A stretch of DNA of 64,000 nucleotides from RGIG5612 sp963599255 (GCA_963599255.1 CAVBWS010000003.1:1-64000); one strand, 5' to 3'. Shown: positions 8,456 through 18,051, counted from the first letter of the stretch. The notes: generated by a model from the letters alone, not told the origin. A program made the numbers and translations.

Positions 8456-8525
8456 AGAAAACTCTTCCCTATAATTTGCCGCTTATAAAGAAAACTCTGT
8501 CCTGTAATTTGACGCTGGCAAATTG
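8456..8525 (-). repeat. Second 33-bp tandem repeat array, inverted orientation
   Basis: AGAAAACTCT starts at 8456 and 8489, again a 33-bp period, with a further degenerate copy toward 8420. Read on the minus strand each unit has CAAATTA(C/T)AGG followed by GAGTTTTCT. The core resembles GCAAATTCAGG of the 8091 array, so the two arrays face each other like the ends of one element. Confidence 0.6.
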
Positions 8526-8705
8526 CATATATATAGTTTAAAATATGAAAGGTTATGCACTTTCTTAGACTAAAGCAGTAAGGCATTCACGATCATTCTG
8601 GTCAGATCGTCTGTTAGCTTTTAAATCAACCAGCTTATGACATCTAGTACAAATGAACGTGCATAAACAAATACATTAGCTTTATCCTATGGAGAATTAT
8701 TCAAT

Positions 8706-10460
8706 ATGTCATCTAGCAGATATTATAAAAAGCGCCGCAGAAGGCGCAGAAGACGATATACAAAACGTATCAATCCTCTGATAATCATTATTCCGGTTAT
8801 CATATTAGTGGCAGCGGTTGTTCTGATCGTCATGCTTACCAGAAATACTGATAATTCTGTCATGCGATACCTAGGTTCAACCGATGCAGGCGTGCCATAT
8901 TATTCATATGATGAGACCGAGCAGCGTCTTATTAAGGCTTCCGGCACACTGCAGCGTGGTATTCAGGTTAAGGATTTAAATCAAGATTATTCCGAAAACG
9001 GGATCACATATACCGTCATAGAATATGAGGGTGAAAATTATTATATATCCCGTACAGCACTCGTGGACTCCCTTGACGATGTTGTTCAAGAAACAGAGCT
9101 CTGGGTGCGTACTTCTGCCACTGTATATGCAAATGAAACAGGGCCGGAGATTGCTTCATTTGCCAAGAAGGGTTCCTGTCTTACTGTTGTAGACTACGAT
9201 GAGCTTCAGTCTGACGGTTCGGTAAATAAATATAAAGTAAGCTTCACGGATTCCACCGGCGAGAATGTAACCGGCTGGGTTTACGGCAAATATCTCAAAG
9301 ACAACGAAGCAGATGCCCTTGCCATCAATGAGGAAATATATGCAATTCATAAGGATCGTATATACAGCGGACTTGAGCTAGGGGGCGGCCTTCCTTCCAG
9401 CCTTGACTGGTACCCTGTTGAGAAGCCTTCATTTGCAGACAATCCAATCTGTGAATTTGCCCGGGGCATGTATATCACGGTTGATGGCGCACAGTATATC
9501 GACGCATATATTAAGATTGCCAAAGCCAACGGCGTAAACTGCATGGTTATAGATATCAAGGATGGTGTTCTGGCATACAAGATTGAGTCCATCAAGGATA
9601 TATCCCCTACATCCTATAATAATGCATATTTTGCAAATGCTGATGATTATGCCGCAGCTGTAAAAAAATGTAAGGATGAAGGCTTCTATGTTATCGGTCG
9701 TATAGTTGCATTCAACGATTCACTTTATGCCAAGGATCATCCTGAAACATGCATCGAGTCAGAATCTTCTACGCAGTTATGGCCATCCGGCTACAGCAGG
9801 GATTGCTGGTACTATAATCTGCTGCTTGCAACGGATGCTGTTGAAAAATGCGGATTTAATGAAATACAGTTTGACTATGTGCGTTTTCCTGAAGAATCAT
9901 ACAGCATGTCCCAGGATCCAACCAGCGATTTTAAGAATGTTTACGGTGAGGACAAGGTTGAAGCGATACAAAACTTCTGTTTCTATGCTGCGGATGTTCT
10001 GCATGAACTCGGCGTATATGTTTCTGCCGACGTTTTTGGTGAATGTGTTAATAAATATATCACTGCATACGGTCAGTACATGCCTGCAATTGCATTGGTT
10101 GTAGATGCGGTCAGTGCCATGCCTTATACAGACCACTTCGGAACTGATACAGATACCTGGTCAGATCCTTATACTACATTATACGACTGGGGTCTGAGCT
10201 GTGCTGCCCGTCTGAATGAGACTCCTAATCCAGCCATTGCCCGCACATGGATAACCTGTTACAATGTTCCATGGTGGAACCCTACCATAACCTGCGATGC
10301 CGACTATGTGGCTAAGCAAGTTCAGGGTCTCGTAGATGCCGGAATAACAGGCGGATTCCTTACATGGAATGGCGTTGCAAACAGAACAAAATATGAAGAA
10401 ATGGGCGCAGCCTGGGGTTATACATATACGCCTAGCACTGCCGCCGCTGACGAAGAGTAA
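8706..10460 (+). CDS. Membrane-anchored putative glycoside hydrolase (DUF4015), paralog 1
   Basis: 584 residues. The N-terminus is a very basic cytoplasmic tail (KKRRRRRRRRYTKR, 8-21) followed by one membrane helix (about 23-45), so most of the protein is extracellular. Residues about 60-200 look like an SH3-type module (LWVRTSATVYANETG through VTGWVYGKYLKD). Residues about 230-570 match the putative glycosidase family DUF4015 (TIM-barrel type): RGMYITVDGAQYIDAYI, MVIDIKDGVLAY, IGRIVAFNDSLYAK, GFNEIQFDYVRFPEES, ADVFGE and GGFLTWNG. Acidic residues in IDIKDG, FDYVRFPE and DVFGE are candidate catalytic groups. The substrate is unknown, perhaps a cell-wall polymer. A paralog lies at 14867. A terminator follows directly. 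Confidence 0.85.
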   Translation: MSSSRYYKKRRRRRRRRYTKRINPLIIIIPVIILVAAVVLIVMLTRNTDNSVMRYLGSTDAGVPYYSYDETEQRLIKASGTLQRGIQVKDLNQDYSENGITYTVIEYEGENYYISRTALVDSLDDVVQETELWVRTSATVYANETGPEIASFAKKGSCLTVVDYDELQSDGSVNKYKVSFTDSTGENVTGWVYGKYLKDNEADALAINEEIYAIHKDRIYSGLELGGGLPSSLDWYPVEKPSFADNPICEFARGMYITVDGAQYIDAYIKIAKANGVNCMVIDIKDGVLAYKIESIKDISPTSYNNAYFANADDYAAAVKKCKDEGFYVIGRIVAFNDSLYAKDHPETCIESESSTQLWPSGYSRDCWYYNLLLATDAVEKCGFNEIQFDYVRFPEESYSMSQDPTSDFKNVYGEDKVEAIQNFCFYAADVLHELGVYVSADVFGECVNKYITAYGQYMPAIALVVDAVSAMPYTDHFGTDTDTWSDPYTTLYDWGLSCAARLNETPNPAIARTWITCYNVPWWNPTITCDADYVAKQVQGLVDAGITGGFLTWNGVANRTKYEEMGAAWGYTYTPSTAAADEE

Positions 10461-10465
10461 GGATG

Positions 10466-10507
10466 AACGGCATCAGATCCCTAACAGGACCTGATGCCGT
10501 TGTTTTT
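10466..10507 (+). terminator. Rho-independent terminator after the DUF4015 gene
   Basis: AACGGCATCAG (10466-10476) pairs with CTGATGCCGTT (10491-10501), followed by GTTTTT. Confidence 0.9.
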
Positions 10508-10651
10508 ATCACATATCTATATCGTTTTTTGAGACCTCACAAACTGTGAAGCGTTCTCTAGCAATAGCCAATATCCGTCAATAATCTAAGTGCCCACAAC
10601 CCTCAGCACTATTAAACGAATATTTTCTATAATGGCGGTATCTAATTGCCA

Positions 10652-13069
10652 TCATATCCACTCTCTTTCAGATGCTCTGCGTCTCTTGGCTCTTATTCGG
10701 AACACTAAAATAGCTGCGGCGGCTATAAATATCACAACTGCAATTATCCACGATACGTTGGATTTTGACTTGACAGATATATTCCCTGCCGACTTATATC
10801 CCTCAAATGTTCTCTCGTAGACATTACCTGCTGCATCCTTAGCAACTACTTTAACGTTAGTATCCTTTTCTGACTCCGGAATGCTGAAGCTATAGGTATC
10901 GCCATCAACATCATAATCAACCTTCTGATCATCAACATAGATATCTACTTCTTCAAGTTTGATATTATCCTTTATGACCATTTCACCTGGCGATCCGGCA
11001 TCAACAGCCTTCGAATCTGAGCAGTCAATAATAAGAGGATTCGTATTATCCACACTGAACTCTATTGACGAGCCCTTGATCTCATTGGAGTTAGTATTGC
11101 CTGACTCGTCCTCAGAATAAATGAACATCTTGTATCGTCCGTCATCCTTGAATGTATCAGCGTTAATGGTATATTTGTAGATTTTCTTATTTTCTGAATT
11201 ACCCGTGAGCATTACGCTGTAGTCTACATCCTTTTCCAGTTCATACGTCTCATCATTTTTAGAAACTGTGATCTTGATAGAATCCTCCACCAGTTTATCC
11301 TTGTTCTGCTCACATATTACAAGGTCCCCTGTTTCCTTCAGTGACTTCCCATTAATACCTTCTATTGCCGAAAGATCATATGAAGAGCCGTCCTTGTTTG
11401 TGCGTTTATTCTCATTTGTAGTTTCTTTAGTTGTTTCTTCCTGAGAATTGGCCTCGGATTCCGGTTCTTTAGCTTTTGTTCTCGTGTCCTCTGCAGAATT
11501 AACATCTTCTGTGCTTAATTCAGAGCTTTGTTCGGATTGTAATGATGATCTGTTCTGTGAAGAGACGGTTTGTGAACGCGTTCCGGATGCCGTACTGTAG
11601 GTACCTGCAGAGGTGGAAGTCGTCGGCTTATATACATATTGCGGAACATATACATATTGTATGCTTCCGGTTTCCTTAACAGCTGCGGTTGTCGTCTCCG
11701 GTTCCGTGTTGCTCTCCGGTACGGTTGTCTGCAGCTCCGATTCCGATTCGGATTCTGGCTCAGTTGCAGTCTCAGTTATTGATTCAGATTCCGGCTCTGA
11801 CACTGTATCCGATTCTTGCTCACCTAGAGGATTTGATTCTTGCTCGGATTCATACTCGGACGGCAGCGTCTGATCAATTGATGGTTCAGATTCCGGTTCT
11901 GGTGGCAACGCTGGTTCTGTCTCAATTTCACCTGCCGGTTCCATCTCTGAAGTTGAGTTCTGATCAACTATCACTGTTTCAGTTTCAAGTTCTGTCTCTT
12001 CTTCGACGAATGGTGCATCTTTCTCAACTTCACCTATTACTTCTGCTTCATGTCCAGGTTCCATTTTTTCCAGATCCTCAGATGTTATCTCTTGTTCAGA
12101 TTCTCCTTCTGATATAGCTACCTGTTCCACTGAATCCACTTCTGAATTCATATCGGCATCTATTATTGAAGGCTCCCCCTGTGAAGTATTCTCGATCTCA
12201 GTTGTTTCTGCAAATTCAGCTGTTTCATCAATATCAGTTATTAACTCAGATTCAACCGTTTCGTCTGCCTCTGTTGTCACCTCGTATTCTACTGTTTCAT
12301 CGATCTCCACTATTTCTTCGGTTTCAACCGTTTCCTCAGTCGCCGCTGTTACCTCGGTTTCAGACATATCTTCTGTTTCACCCGCTACTTCTGTTTCAGC
12401 CACTTCTACCGACTCAGGCTCACCCACCTGTCCGGTCTCGATCAGCACCTCAGTCTCACCCTGTTCAGGCAGTACATATTCCTCCTGCGGGGAAACTTCC
12501 GGTTCCTGTTCAGCCTCTTGCGGAATATCTGTGGTTTGTGCCGCATCCGTAATCTGTGACATTTCCGAAATCTGCGGCGCAACCGTTCCATAATACTGTT
12601 CACTATAATAATTTCCGTTAATATCCGTAAATCCCAGTTCCACAGTCAACGTCTGCAGCGCGTAAGTTTCTACCGTTCTGCCAAGCGATATTATATTTTC
12701 TGCATTTGTCTCCTGCACTACCCAATTTCCCGGATTTCCTTGTATCCTGGTGCCATTTGCATCAGTAGTCTGCACGGCCACATATTCCTGCCCCGGCTGC
12801 CCGTCTGACGTTATAGTAAAATTCACAGATCGGATTCCTATATTCTCGCTTCGCACCGTCAGATCAAGATTAATGAGTCCGGTCTCATCTATTAGTATCT
12901 GACCGCTTTCGTCAAATAGATTAAGAACATTTATCCTGGCTGATTTGCCTGCTGTGATGTCATTATAATCACTGGCCCAAACGCTGCTTATAATCGACAA
13001 ACACATAACAGCTGCAAGCAGCAATGGCATCGCTGCTCGTTTTATTCTTCTCTTATTATCATTAGTCAT
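10652..13069 (-). CDS. Glu/Ser/Thr-rich surface protein with Ig-like C-terminal domain
   Basis: 805 residues. A signal peptide (about 1-32, RAAMPLLLAAVMCLSIISSV) leads to a beta-rich region (about 33-165), then some 300 residues of Glu/Thr/Ser/Val low complexity (ETEVAGETEDMSETEV-like). An Ig-like module (about 590-765, with DNTNPLIIDC and KDAAGNVYERTFEGYK) follows, then a membrane helix (about 772-792) and a basic tail RIRAKRRRASE. It is therefore an exported protein anchored by its C-terminus with a long stalk. I cannot name a specific function. It starts 42 bp after the kinase gene and is probably in its operon; the Thr/Ser stalk could be a target for glycosylation or phosphorylation, which is inference. 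Confidence 0.8.
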   Translation of the reverse strand: MTNDNKRRIKRAAMPLLLAAVMCLSIISSVWASDYNDITAGKSARINVLNLFDESGQILIDETGLINLDLTVRSENIGIRSVNFTITSDGQPGQEYVAVQTTDANGTRIQGNPGNWVVQETNAENIISLGRTVETYALQTLTVELGFTDINGNYYSEQYYGTVAPQISEMSQITDAAQTTDIPQEAEQEPEVSPQEEYVLPEQGETEVLIETGQVGEPESVEVAETEVAGETEDMSETEVTAATEETVETEEIVEIDETVEYEVTTEADETVESELITDIDETAEFAETTEIENTSQGEPSIIDADMNSEVDSVEQVAISEGESEQEITSEDLEKMEPGHEAEVIGEVEKDAPFVEEETELETETVIVDQNSTSEMEPAGEIETEPALPPEPESEPSIDQTLPSEYESEQESNPLGEQESDTVSEPESESITETATEPESESESELQTTVPESNTEPETTTAAVKETGSIQYVYVPQYVYKPTTSTSAGTYSTASGTRSQTVSSQNRSSLQSEQSSELSTEDVNSAEDTRTKAKEPESEANSQEETTKETTNENKRTNKDGSSYDLSAIEGINGKSLKETGDLVICEQNKDKLVEDSIKITVSKNDETYELEKDVDYSVMLTGNSENKKIYKYTINADTFKDDGRYKMFIYSEDESGNTNSNEIKGSSIEFSVDNTNPLIIDCSDSKAVDAGSPGEMVIKDNIKLEEVDIYVDDQKVDYDVDGDTYSFSIPESEKDTNVKVVAKDAAGNVYERTFEGYKSAGNISVKSKSNVSWIIAVVIFIAAAAILVFRIRAKRRRASEREWI

Positions 13070-13111
13070 CTCTTATCTCCTCCATGCCGATTCAGAGAAA
13101 CACAGATGTTA

Positions 13112-14635
13112 CTATTTCGCGGTTTCCCCGGAGTCATTACTGTATGCCAGGCTTATAGCATCCGATGCGGCATCAAGTCTTGCTATTATCTGCAGCTTAA
13201 CAGTATCCGCCTGCGCAGAGGTCGTCTGCATTTTCTTAACATTCTGCGCCACGCGGCCATATAAATCGCTGATATCTTCAAGTTTCACGTCATCCGTACA
13301 GAATTTGCGGGCATATGTCTCTATAGAATGAATGATCAGCTTATAGACCTCCAGCCTGACAAGTTCAGCAGTATCATCTGTTATTCCGGCACTCAGCTTT
13401 AATAATTGCGTAAAGCAATCTCTGTACATTCCGGTATCCTCAGATTCTCGTATACTCGTATTAATATCTCTGTAAAATTCACCGATTTTCATAAATACTG
13501 CTGCCATTTCGCTATAATCCTGCGACAGTTCAAACCAGGGAACAGCCTCAACAATACCGATTGTGTTATCTGAACCATAATCGTAGTAATACCAATATAG
13601 TTTTCCTACCTCAAATGCTAATTTTTCAAATCCCTCCTGTTCCTTTAATTCGCTGAGATTCGGCTTAATGATACTTAATAAATTTTCCTCCTCTTCTTCC
13701 GAGAAGACTCCGTCAATCTTGATTTCTTCTACCACCTCACTTATCCTGTCCAGTTGTGACTTGCTACCGGTCATTCTGAGAAAAATGACACTGACAGCCA
13801 GAAAAATACAGACCGCAGCCAATACCGTGAGCAGTATTCTGAGCAGGCTGATCTTATTTTTCTTACGTTTCCTCTGATTTTGTTCAAGCAGCATATTAAG
13901 CTGGCCACGCAGTTGCTCTGCGCTCTGAAACCTCTCATCAGGATTATTTCTGGTGCATGTTTTAATTATCTCCCCGAATTCAGAGGAGGTTGCCCTGCAA
14001 TAATCGGATAAATATTCGAAAGTTCTACCAAGACCATAAATATCCGTTCTGGCATCTGTCTGCGCCCCGTATTCCTCATACTGCTCAGGTGCGGCAAATC
14101 TCTCTGTCCCCAGATATTGCGTGTCTCTGGCTTGCCCCGGCTTATACCTTCTGGCTATTCCGAAGTCAATCACCTTAATATGTCCGCTCTCGGTCATGAT
14201 GATATTTTCTGGCTTGATATCTCGGTAAATCACCGCAGGATTTCTCGAATGCAGATACGCAAGGACTTCGGAAAGCTGCATCATCCATTGTATTAACATC
14301 TTCTCGTCGATATATTCGCCGGAATCTACAATCTCCTTCAACGACCGCCCACGCACGTAATCCTCAACTATATACACTGCCTGGCTGTCATTTAATATAT
14401 CAACGACCCTTACAATAGCAGGATGATCAAGTTCCTTAACAATATTCACCTCAGAAATTGCAGAATTAACAGACAGAGAGTTATCTCTGTCATTAATCGT
14501 TTTCAGGATTTCCTTGACAACCCATTCTTTGGACATACCCATATCTTCGGCCAGGTATATCCTCGACATGCCGCCCCTGTCTATCATCCGCAAAATCTTA
14601 TATTTGCCGCCAATGATCTGACCAATCTGTGCCAT
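13112..14635 (-). CDS. Membrane Ser/Thr protein kinase (PknB-like, no PASTA)
   Basis: 507 residues. An N-terminal Hanks-type kinase (about 11-255) has the Gly loop IDRGGMSRIY (18-27), Lys41 in WVVKEI, catalytic YRDIKPEN (Asp139, Lys141, Asn144), DFG at 157-159 and the APE motif (182-184) in RFAAPEQYEEYG. A basic stretch (KRKKNK) precedes one membrane helix (about 264-287), and the C-terminal 220 residues are extracellular, helical and not recognisable as PASTA repeats. It phosphorylates Ser/Thr on cytoplasmic substrates, with the outer domain as possible sensor. It is transcribed with the Glu/Ser/Thr-rich surface protein downstream. No cognate PP2C phosphatase is in the window. Confidence 0.93.
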   Translation of the reverse strand: MAQIGQIIGGKYKILRMIDRGGMSRIYLAEDMGMSKEWVVKEILKTINDRDNSLSVNSAISEVNIVKELDHPAIVRVVDILNDSQAVYIVEDYVRGRSLKEIVDSGEYIDEKMLIQWMMQLSEVLAYLHSRNPAVIYRDIKPENIIMTESGHIKVIDFGIARRYKPGQARDTQYLGTERFAAPEQYEEYGAQTDARTDIYGLGRTFEYLSDYCRATSSEFGEIIKTCTRNNPDERFQSAEQLRGQLNMLLEQNQRKRKKNKISLLRILLTVLAAVCIFLAVSVIFLRMTGSKSQLDRISEVVEEIKIDGVFSEEEEENLLSIIKPNLSELKEQEGFEKLAFEVGKLYWYYYDYGSDNTIGIVEAVPWFELSQDYSEMAAVFMKIGEFYRDINTSIRESEDTGMYRDCFTQLLKLSAGITDDTAELVRLEVYKLIIHSIETYARKFCTDDVKLEDISDLYGRVAQNVKKMQTTSAQADTVKLQIIARLDAASDAISLAYSNDSGETAK

Positions 14636-14807
14636 CAGTCATCATTCCTTTTATTTTATTTTCTTCTCATGTGAAAGATTCTCCCTAGAAATAAGGTAGA
14701 CCGAATTTCGTAGATTTGAATTGTATCACAGCCCGAGACGGATAGCAATGTGCAAATCCATATGACGAAGACGATTTTAAGGATTTATCGAAAGAAGCTA
14801 TGATAGG

Positions 14808-14836
14808 TTACATTTTTTTACTACTAATGCTATAAT
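14808..14836 (+). promoter_or_regulatory. Promoter of the second DUF4015 gene
   Basis: TTACAT (14808-14813) and TATAAT (14831-14836) with a 17-bp spacer, about 30 bp before the ATG at 14867. AGGAGAAGG precedes the start. Confidence 0.7.
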
Positions 14837-14866
14837 GAATTTGAATTATGCTCATAGGAGAAGGAC

Positions 14867-16543
14867 ATGAAAAAAATCATACCAGCATTCTTAAGCTTGA
14901 TATTTATATTAGGCATAGTTGCTTTTCTATATCTTTATCATAATGAACCAGAGGCAGAGGTTAATCGTTCCACATCATATATTGCCTCTTCAGATCTGTC
15001 TGCCACCGTATATCGTGAAGAGGACAGTGTCCTATACGAATACACTCAGCTCACACGCGGAACTGCAGTTACCAACAGGAATATTCAGGATGATGTTAAC
15101 GACGGCACGTATATTTTCACAGAAATAGAATTAGACGGCGAGACTGATGAGAATGGCAATCCCATTGTCTATTATATCTCGGGTGACTATCTTACAGATT
15201 CACTGGAAGATGTTGTAAGAGAAGATACCAAGTACGTCCGCACGTCTGTCACGGTTTACGCAAATGATACTGACGCGCAGATCTCTTCATTTCTTAAGAA
15301 GGGAACAGAGTTAAACATTTGCGGATATTCAGGGCTTAATGATGACGGCTCTGTAGAAATGTATAAGATAAGTAACGATGGCAGCGAGGGTTATGTGTAT
15401 GCCAAATATCTTGTTGATACTCAAGAAGAGGCAGATGCGGTATTTGAGCAGGTTGCAGCGACCCACTCCGGCAGAGAATACACCTTCGAACTATATGGCG
15501 GCAGTACCGACAGCCTTGACTGGTACCCCGTAACTAAGGAGGAACTCTCCTCCGGTTCGCTTCTTCAGGAAGCCAGAGCTATGTATCTTAATTCTACCGC
15601 CGTAGCTGCAGAGAATGTGGATGCGTATATTGCTCTGGCAGCAGCCTCTGGAGTAAATGCCGTAGTTGTGGACATTAAGGACGGCATCCTGGCATATCAA
15701 TCGAGCGTAGCTGCAGAATTGTCTCCGTCATCATACGCGGCTGCATTTCTTACAACGGATGAATATGCAGGCAGCATTCAAAAGCTCAAGGATGCTGGAC
15801 TGTATATTATCGGTCGTATCGTTACATTCAGCGATGATTATTATGCTGCTGACCATCCTGAGGATTGTATTGTATCTGACGGTGAAGCAGTATGGCCATC
15901 TGCCTACAGCAGAAACTGTTGGTATTATAATGTTGCTCTGGCACAGGAAGCAGTTAATTTATTTGGTTTTAACGAGATACAGTTTGATTATGTGAGATTC
16001 CCGGAAAATGCCTACAGCATGTCTGAAACAGGCACAGCAGATTTTAAGAATACCTATAACGAAGAAAAAGCAGAAGCTGTACAGAACTTCTGCTTCTATG
16101 CTGCCGATCAGATGCACAAGGTTGGAGCCTACATATCAGTTGACGTCTTCGGTGAATGTGTCGGCGAATATGTAACTGCTTACGGGCAATACTGGCCAGC
16201 GATTTCAAATGTCGTTGACGTCATCAGCGGTATGCCTTATACCGACCATTACGGCGAAGAGACCGACACATGGACTTATCCGTATACTACAGTTTATGAA
16301 TGGGCTGTTCAGGCCGCTATGAGACAGACCGAAATCAGAACACCTGCTGTCGCCCGTACATGGATCACCGGTTATGACACTCCTAATTGGAATCCTACTG
16401 TAACTTATGGTGAGGAGCAGCTTATCGATCAGGTTCAGGCGCTGTACAATTCAGGGCTGACAGGTGGATTTATTCCATGGAACGGCGCTTCAGATATTGC
16501 AAAATATACCGAGTACGCGGCAGTATGGGGTAACGCATATTAA
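14867..16543 (+). CDS. Secreted/anchored putative glycoside hydrolase (DUF4015), paralog 2
   Basis: 558 residues, clearly homologous along its length to the protein at 8706. An N-terminal hydrophobic helix (about 5-25; IIPAFLSLIFILGIVAFLYL) serves as signal anchor. An SH3-like region with YVRTSVTVYANDTD and GYVYAKYL follows, then the DUF4015 domain (about 225-555): VVVDIKDGILAYQ, IGRIVTFSDDYYA, GFNEIQFDYVRFPENAYSM, VDVFGECVGEY, GMPYTDHYGEETDTW and GGFIPWNGAS. The candidate catalytic acids are conserved between the paralogs, so both are probably active. It lacks the poly-Arg tail of paralog 1. SD and promoter are good. Substrate unknown. Confidence 0.85.
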   Translation: MKKIIPAFLSLIFILGIVAFLYLYHNEPEAEVNRSTSYIASSDLSATVYREEDSVLYEYTQLTRGTAVTNRNIQDDVNDGTYIFTEIELDGETDENGNPIVYYISGDYLTDSLEDVVREDTKYVRTSVTVYANDTDAQISSFLKKGTELNICGYSGLNDDGSVEMYKISNDGSEGYVYAKYLVDTQEEADAVFEQVAATHSGREYTFELYGGSTDSLDWYPVTKEELSSGSLLQEARAMYLNSTAVAAENVDAYIALAAASGVNAVVVDIKDGILAYQSSVAAELSPSSYAAAFLTTDEYAGSIQKLKDAGLYIIGRIVTFSDDYYAADHPEDCIVSDGEAVWPSAYSRNCWYYNVALAQEAVNLFGFNEIQFDYVRFPENAYSMSETGTADFKNTYNEEKAEAVQNFCFYAADQMHKVGAYISVDVFGECVGEYVTAYGQYWPAISNVVDVISGMPYTDHYGEETDTWTYPYTTVYEWAVQAAMRQTEIRTPAVARTWITGYDTPNWNPTVTYGEEQLIDQVQALYNSGLTGGFIPWNGASDIAKYTEYAAVWGNAY

Positions 16544-16568
16544 GTCACGGAACGACTTTATTCTTCTC

Positions 16569-17336
16569 ATGAAAAATCATTTATCTAACTACATCTTAAT
16601 AACTATTGAATTCATGTTGATGATCAGCATTATAGTATTTCAGTCGCTGACCATCAACAGCGGTAATGTCGCAAAGGATATGATTTACGTCTATCCTTTC
16701 ACCAAGATATTCTTTGTCTCTTCCACCGGCATAGCATTTATATTTGCACTTGTATATCTTATTCATTTTAAGAAGGGATGTCACGGTGAAACAGGTCGCG
16801 CTGTGATCAGCCACAGTCAAAATCCGACTGAGTACAGGCAGGAGCTAATTGTGTTCTTCCTCGGCATTGCTGCAATTGCAGATATACTTTTAAATGCATT
16901 GGCCGACAACACTTATGGCTTTATTGCATTTATCGTCGGATACATTGTTATCGGAAAATTTATATACAGAAGAAAATACGAATTGATATTAAGGCTTGCT
17001 CTTCTTATCATACTGCTCATCGGAGTTTTGGTAATTGATAAGTTCAGGACCTTCAAGGGTGCTATGCAGATCACTGCGTGCGCCATGCTGATATCTAACT
17101 TCATCATAGTTATGATAAATCATTTTAAATTCAAGGTAAGCTACGGATCATATTTTATCGCAGCTATGACACTGCAGCTTATTAGCGACATTGCACTCTT
17201 CTTCAGAACAGCCGCACTGTCTATGCCGATTGTCAGCAATATCTGTTCATATGTGGTCTGGATATTTTATATTGCCGCAAATGTTTCCTTTGTTTTGGCA
17301 TATCGCAGCTGCAAAGAAAGCACACAAACCACATGA
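16569..17336 (+). CDS. Polytopic membrane protein, YhhN-like
   Basis: About 255 residues with seven or eight hydrophobic segments. The pattern IAAIADILLNALADNTYGFIA and LQLISDIALFFRTAALSMP resembles the YhhN family, which includes lysoplasmalogenases, but the match is by eye and the function is open. I placed the start at ATG 16569; the reading frame is open further back to 16464, but that would overlap the DUF4015 gene by 80 bp. The ribosome site is weak. It follows the DUF4015 gene by 25 bp and may be co-transcribed with it. Confidence 0.6.
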   Translation: MKNHLSNYILITIEFMLMISIIVFQSLTINSGNVAKDMIYVYPFTKIFFVSSTGIAFIFALVYLIHFKKGCHGETGRAVISHSQNPTEYRQELIVFFLGIAAIADILLNALADNTYGFIAFIVGYIVIGKFIYRRKYELILRLALLIILLIGVLVIDKFRTFKGAMQITACAMLISNFIIVMINHFKFKVSYGSYFIAAMTLQLISDIALFFRTAALSMPIVSNICSYVVWIFYIAANVSFVLAYRSCKESTQTT

Positions 17337-17395
17337 CAAATATTCCATGAAATTCATGTGCTTTCAACAATATCCTCAACTCTGACTATGCCGGA

Positions 17396-17956
17396 TCAGT
17401 CCTTCGGATTGCCCTCCTTGTCGAACAACGGCAGTTTCTCAAGAACCATTATATCTTTTCTGTTGGCTGCATCGCCTTCAGCCAGGATGGCCATTCTGGC
17501 AACTACATTACCGCCTGCCTTCTCTACCAGTTTTTCTACTGCAGCGATAGATTCGCCTGTTGAAATAACATCATCCAGTACCAGTACACGTTTACCCTTT
17601 AATTTAGCTGCGTCAGCTCCATCCATATAGAGTTTCTGAACATCTTCTGTCGTGATAGATTTTACATCCACCTCGAATACGCCATTCATATATAACTTAT
17701 GTGCCTTACGCACCAGCATGTACTCGTTTCGTCCGCTCTGGCGTGCCATTTCATGGATCAACGGTATAGCCTTGGCCTCCGGTGCCACCATGTAGTCGAA
17801 TTCCGGTGCCTTCTCCAGAAGGGCCTTTGCACAGGCACATGTAAGTTCAACGTCTCCAAATATTACAAACGCTCCTATAACCAGGTCATCTGATGCCTTG
17901 CATAGCGGAAGGTCTCTCTCACATCCTGCAATATTCATATGATAAGTAGTCTTCAT
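17396..17956 (-). CDS. Phosphoribosyltransferase-fold protein (adenine PRT-like)
   Basis: About 186 residues. The PRPP-binding loop VLVLDDVISTGES (two acidic residues, then STGES) is typical of type I phosphoribosyltransferases; DYMVAPEAKAIPLIHEMA and EYMLVRKAHKLYM match the adenine PRT side of the family. It would transfer a base to PRPP or act as a PRT-like regulator. ATG at 17956 is preceded by AAGGAA; the frame is open 15 codons further to 18001 without support. A GC-rich hairpin upstream (17989-18030) separates it from mrp. The distinction from xanthine PRT cannot be made by eye. Confidence 0.8.
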   Translation of the reverse strand: MKTTYHMNIAGCERDLPLCKASDDLVIGAFVIFGDVELTCACAKALLEKAPEFDYMVAPEAKAIPLIHEMARQSGRNEYMLVRKAHKLYMNGVFEVDVKSITTEDVQKLYMDGADAAKLKGKRVLVLDDVISTGESIAAVEKLVEKAGGNVVARMAILAEGDAANRKDIMVLEKLPLFDKEGNPKD

Positions 17957-17988
17957 CTTAAAATTCCTTTTCCCTTTCAAACCCAAAG

Positions 17989-18030
17989 CCCGGGTCTGCA
18001 CGAAGATAACTTCATACAGTCCGGGCCCGG
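17989..18030 (-). terminator. Hairpin between mrp and the PRT-like gene
   Basis: GCCCGGGTCTG on the left and CAGTCCGGGC on the right form an imperfect GC-rich stem. On the minus strand it follows the mrp stop codon and is followed by TTTGGGTTT. Weak terminator or mRNA-stabilising hairpin. Confidence 0.5.
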
Positions 18031-18051
18031 TAAATTATCGATATTAACTTG

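Noticed and set aside
8091..8525. CRISPR array
   Set aside because: The 33-bp units are directly tandem without spacers, only two or three copies, and no cas genes are present.
11613..12552. Three long plus-strand frames opposite the Glu/Ser/Thr-rich gene
   Set aside because: They are Ser/Asp- or Leu/Pro/Gln-biased shadows of the low-complexity stalk coding sequence.
16464..16568. Early start of the membrane protein
   Set aside because: It would overlap the DUF4015 gene by 80 bp; the hydrophobic protein begins naturally at ATG 16569.
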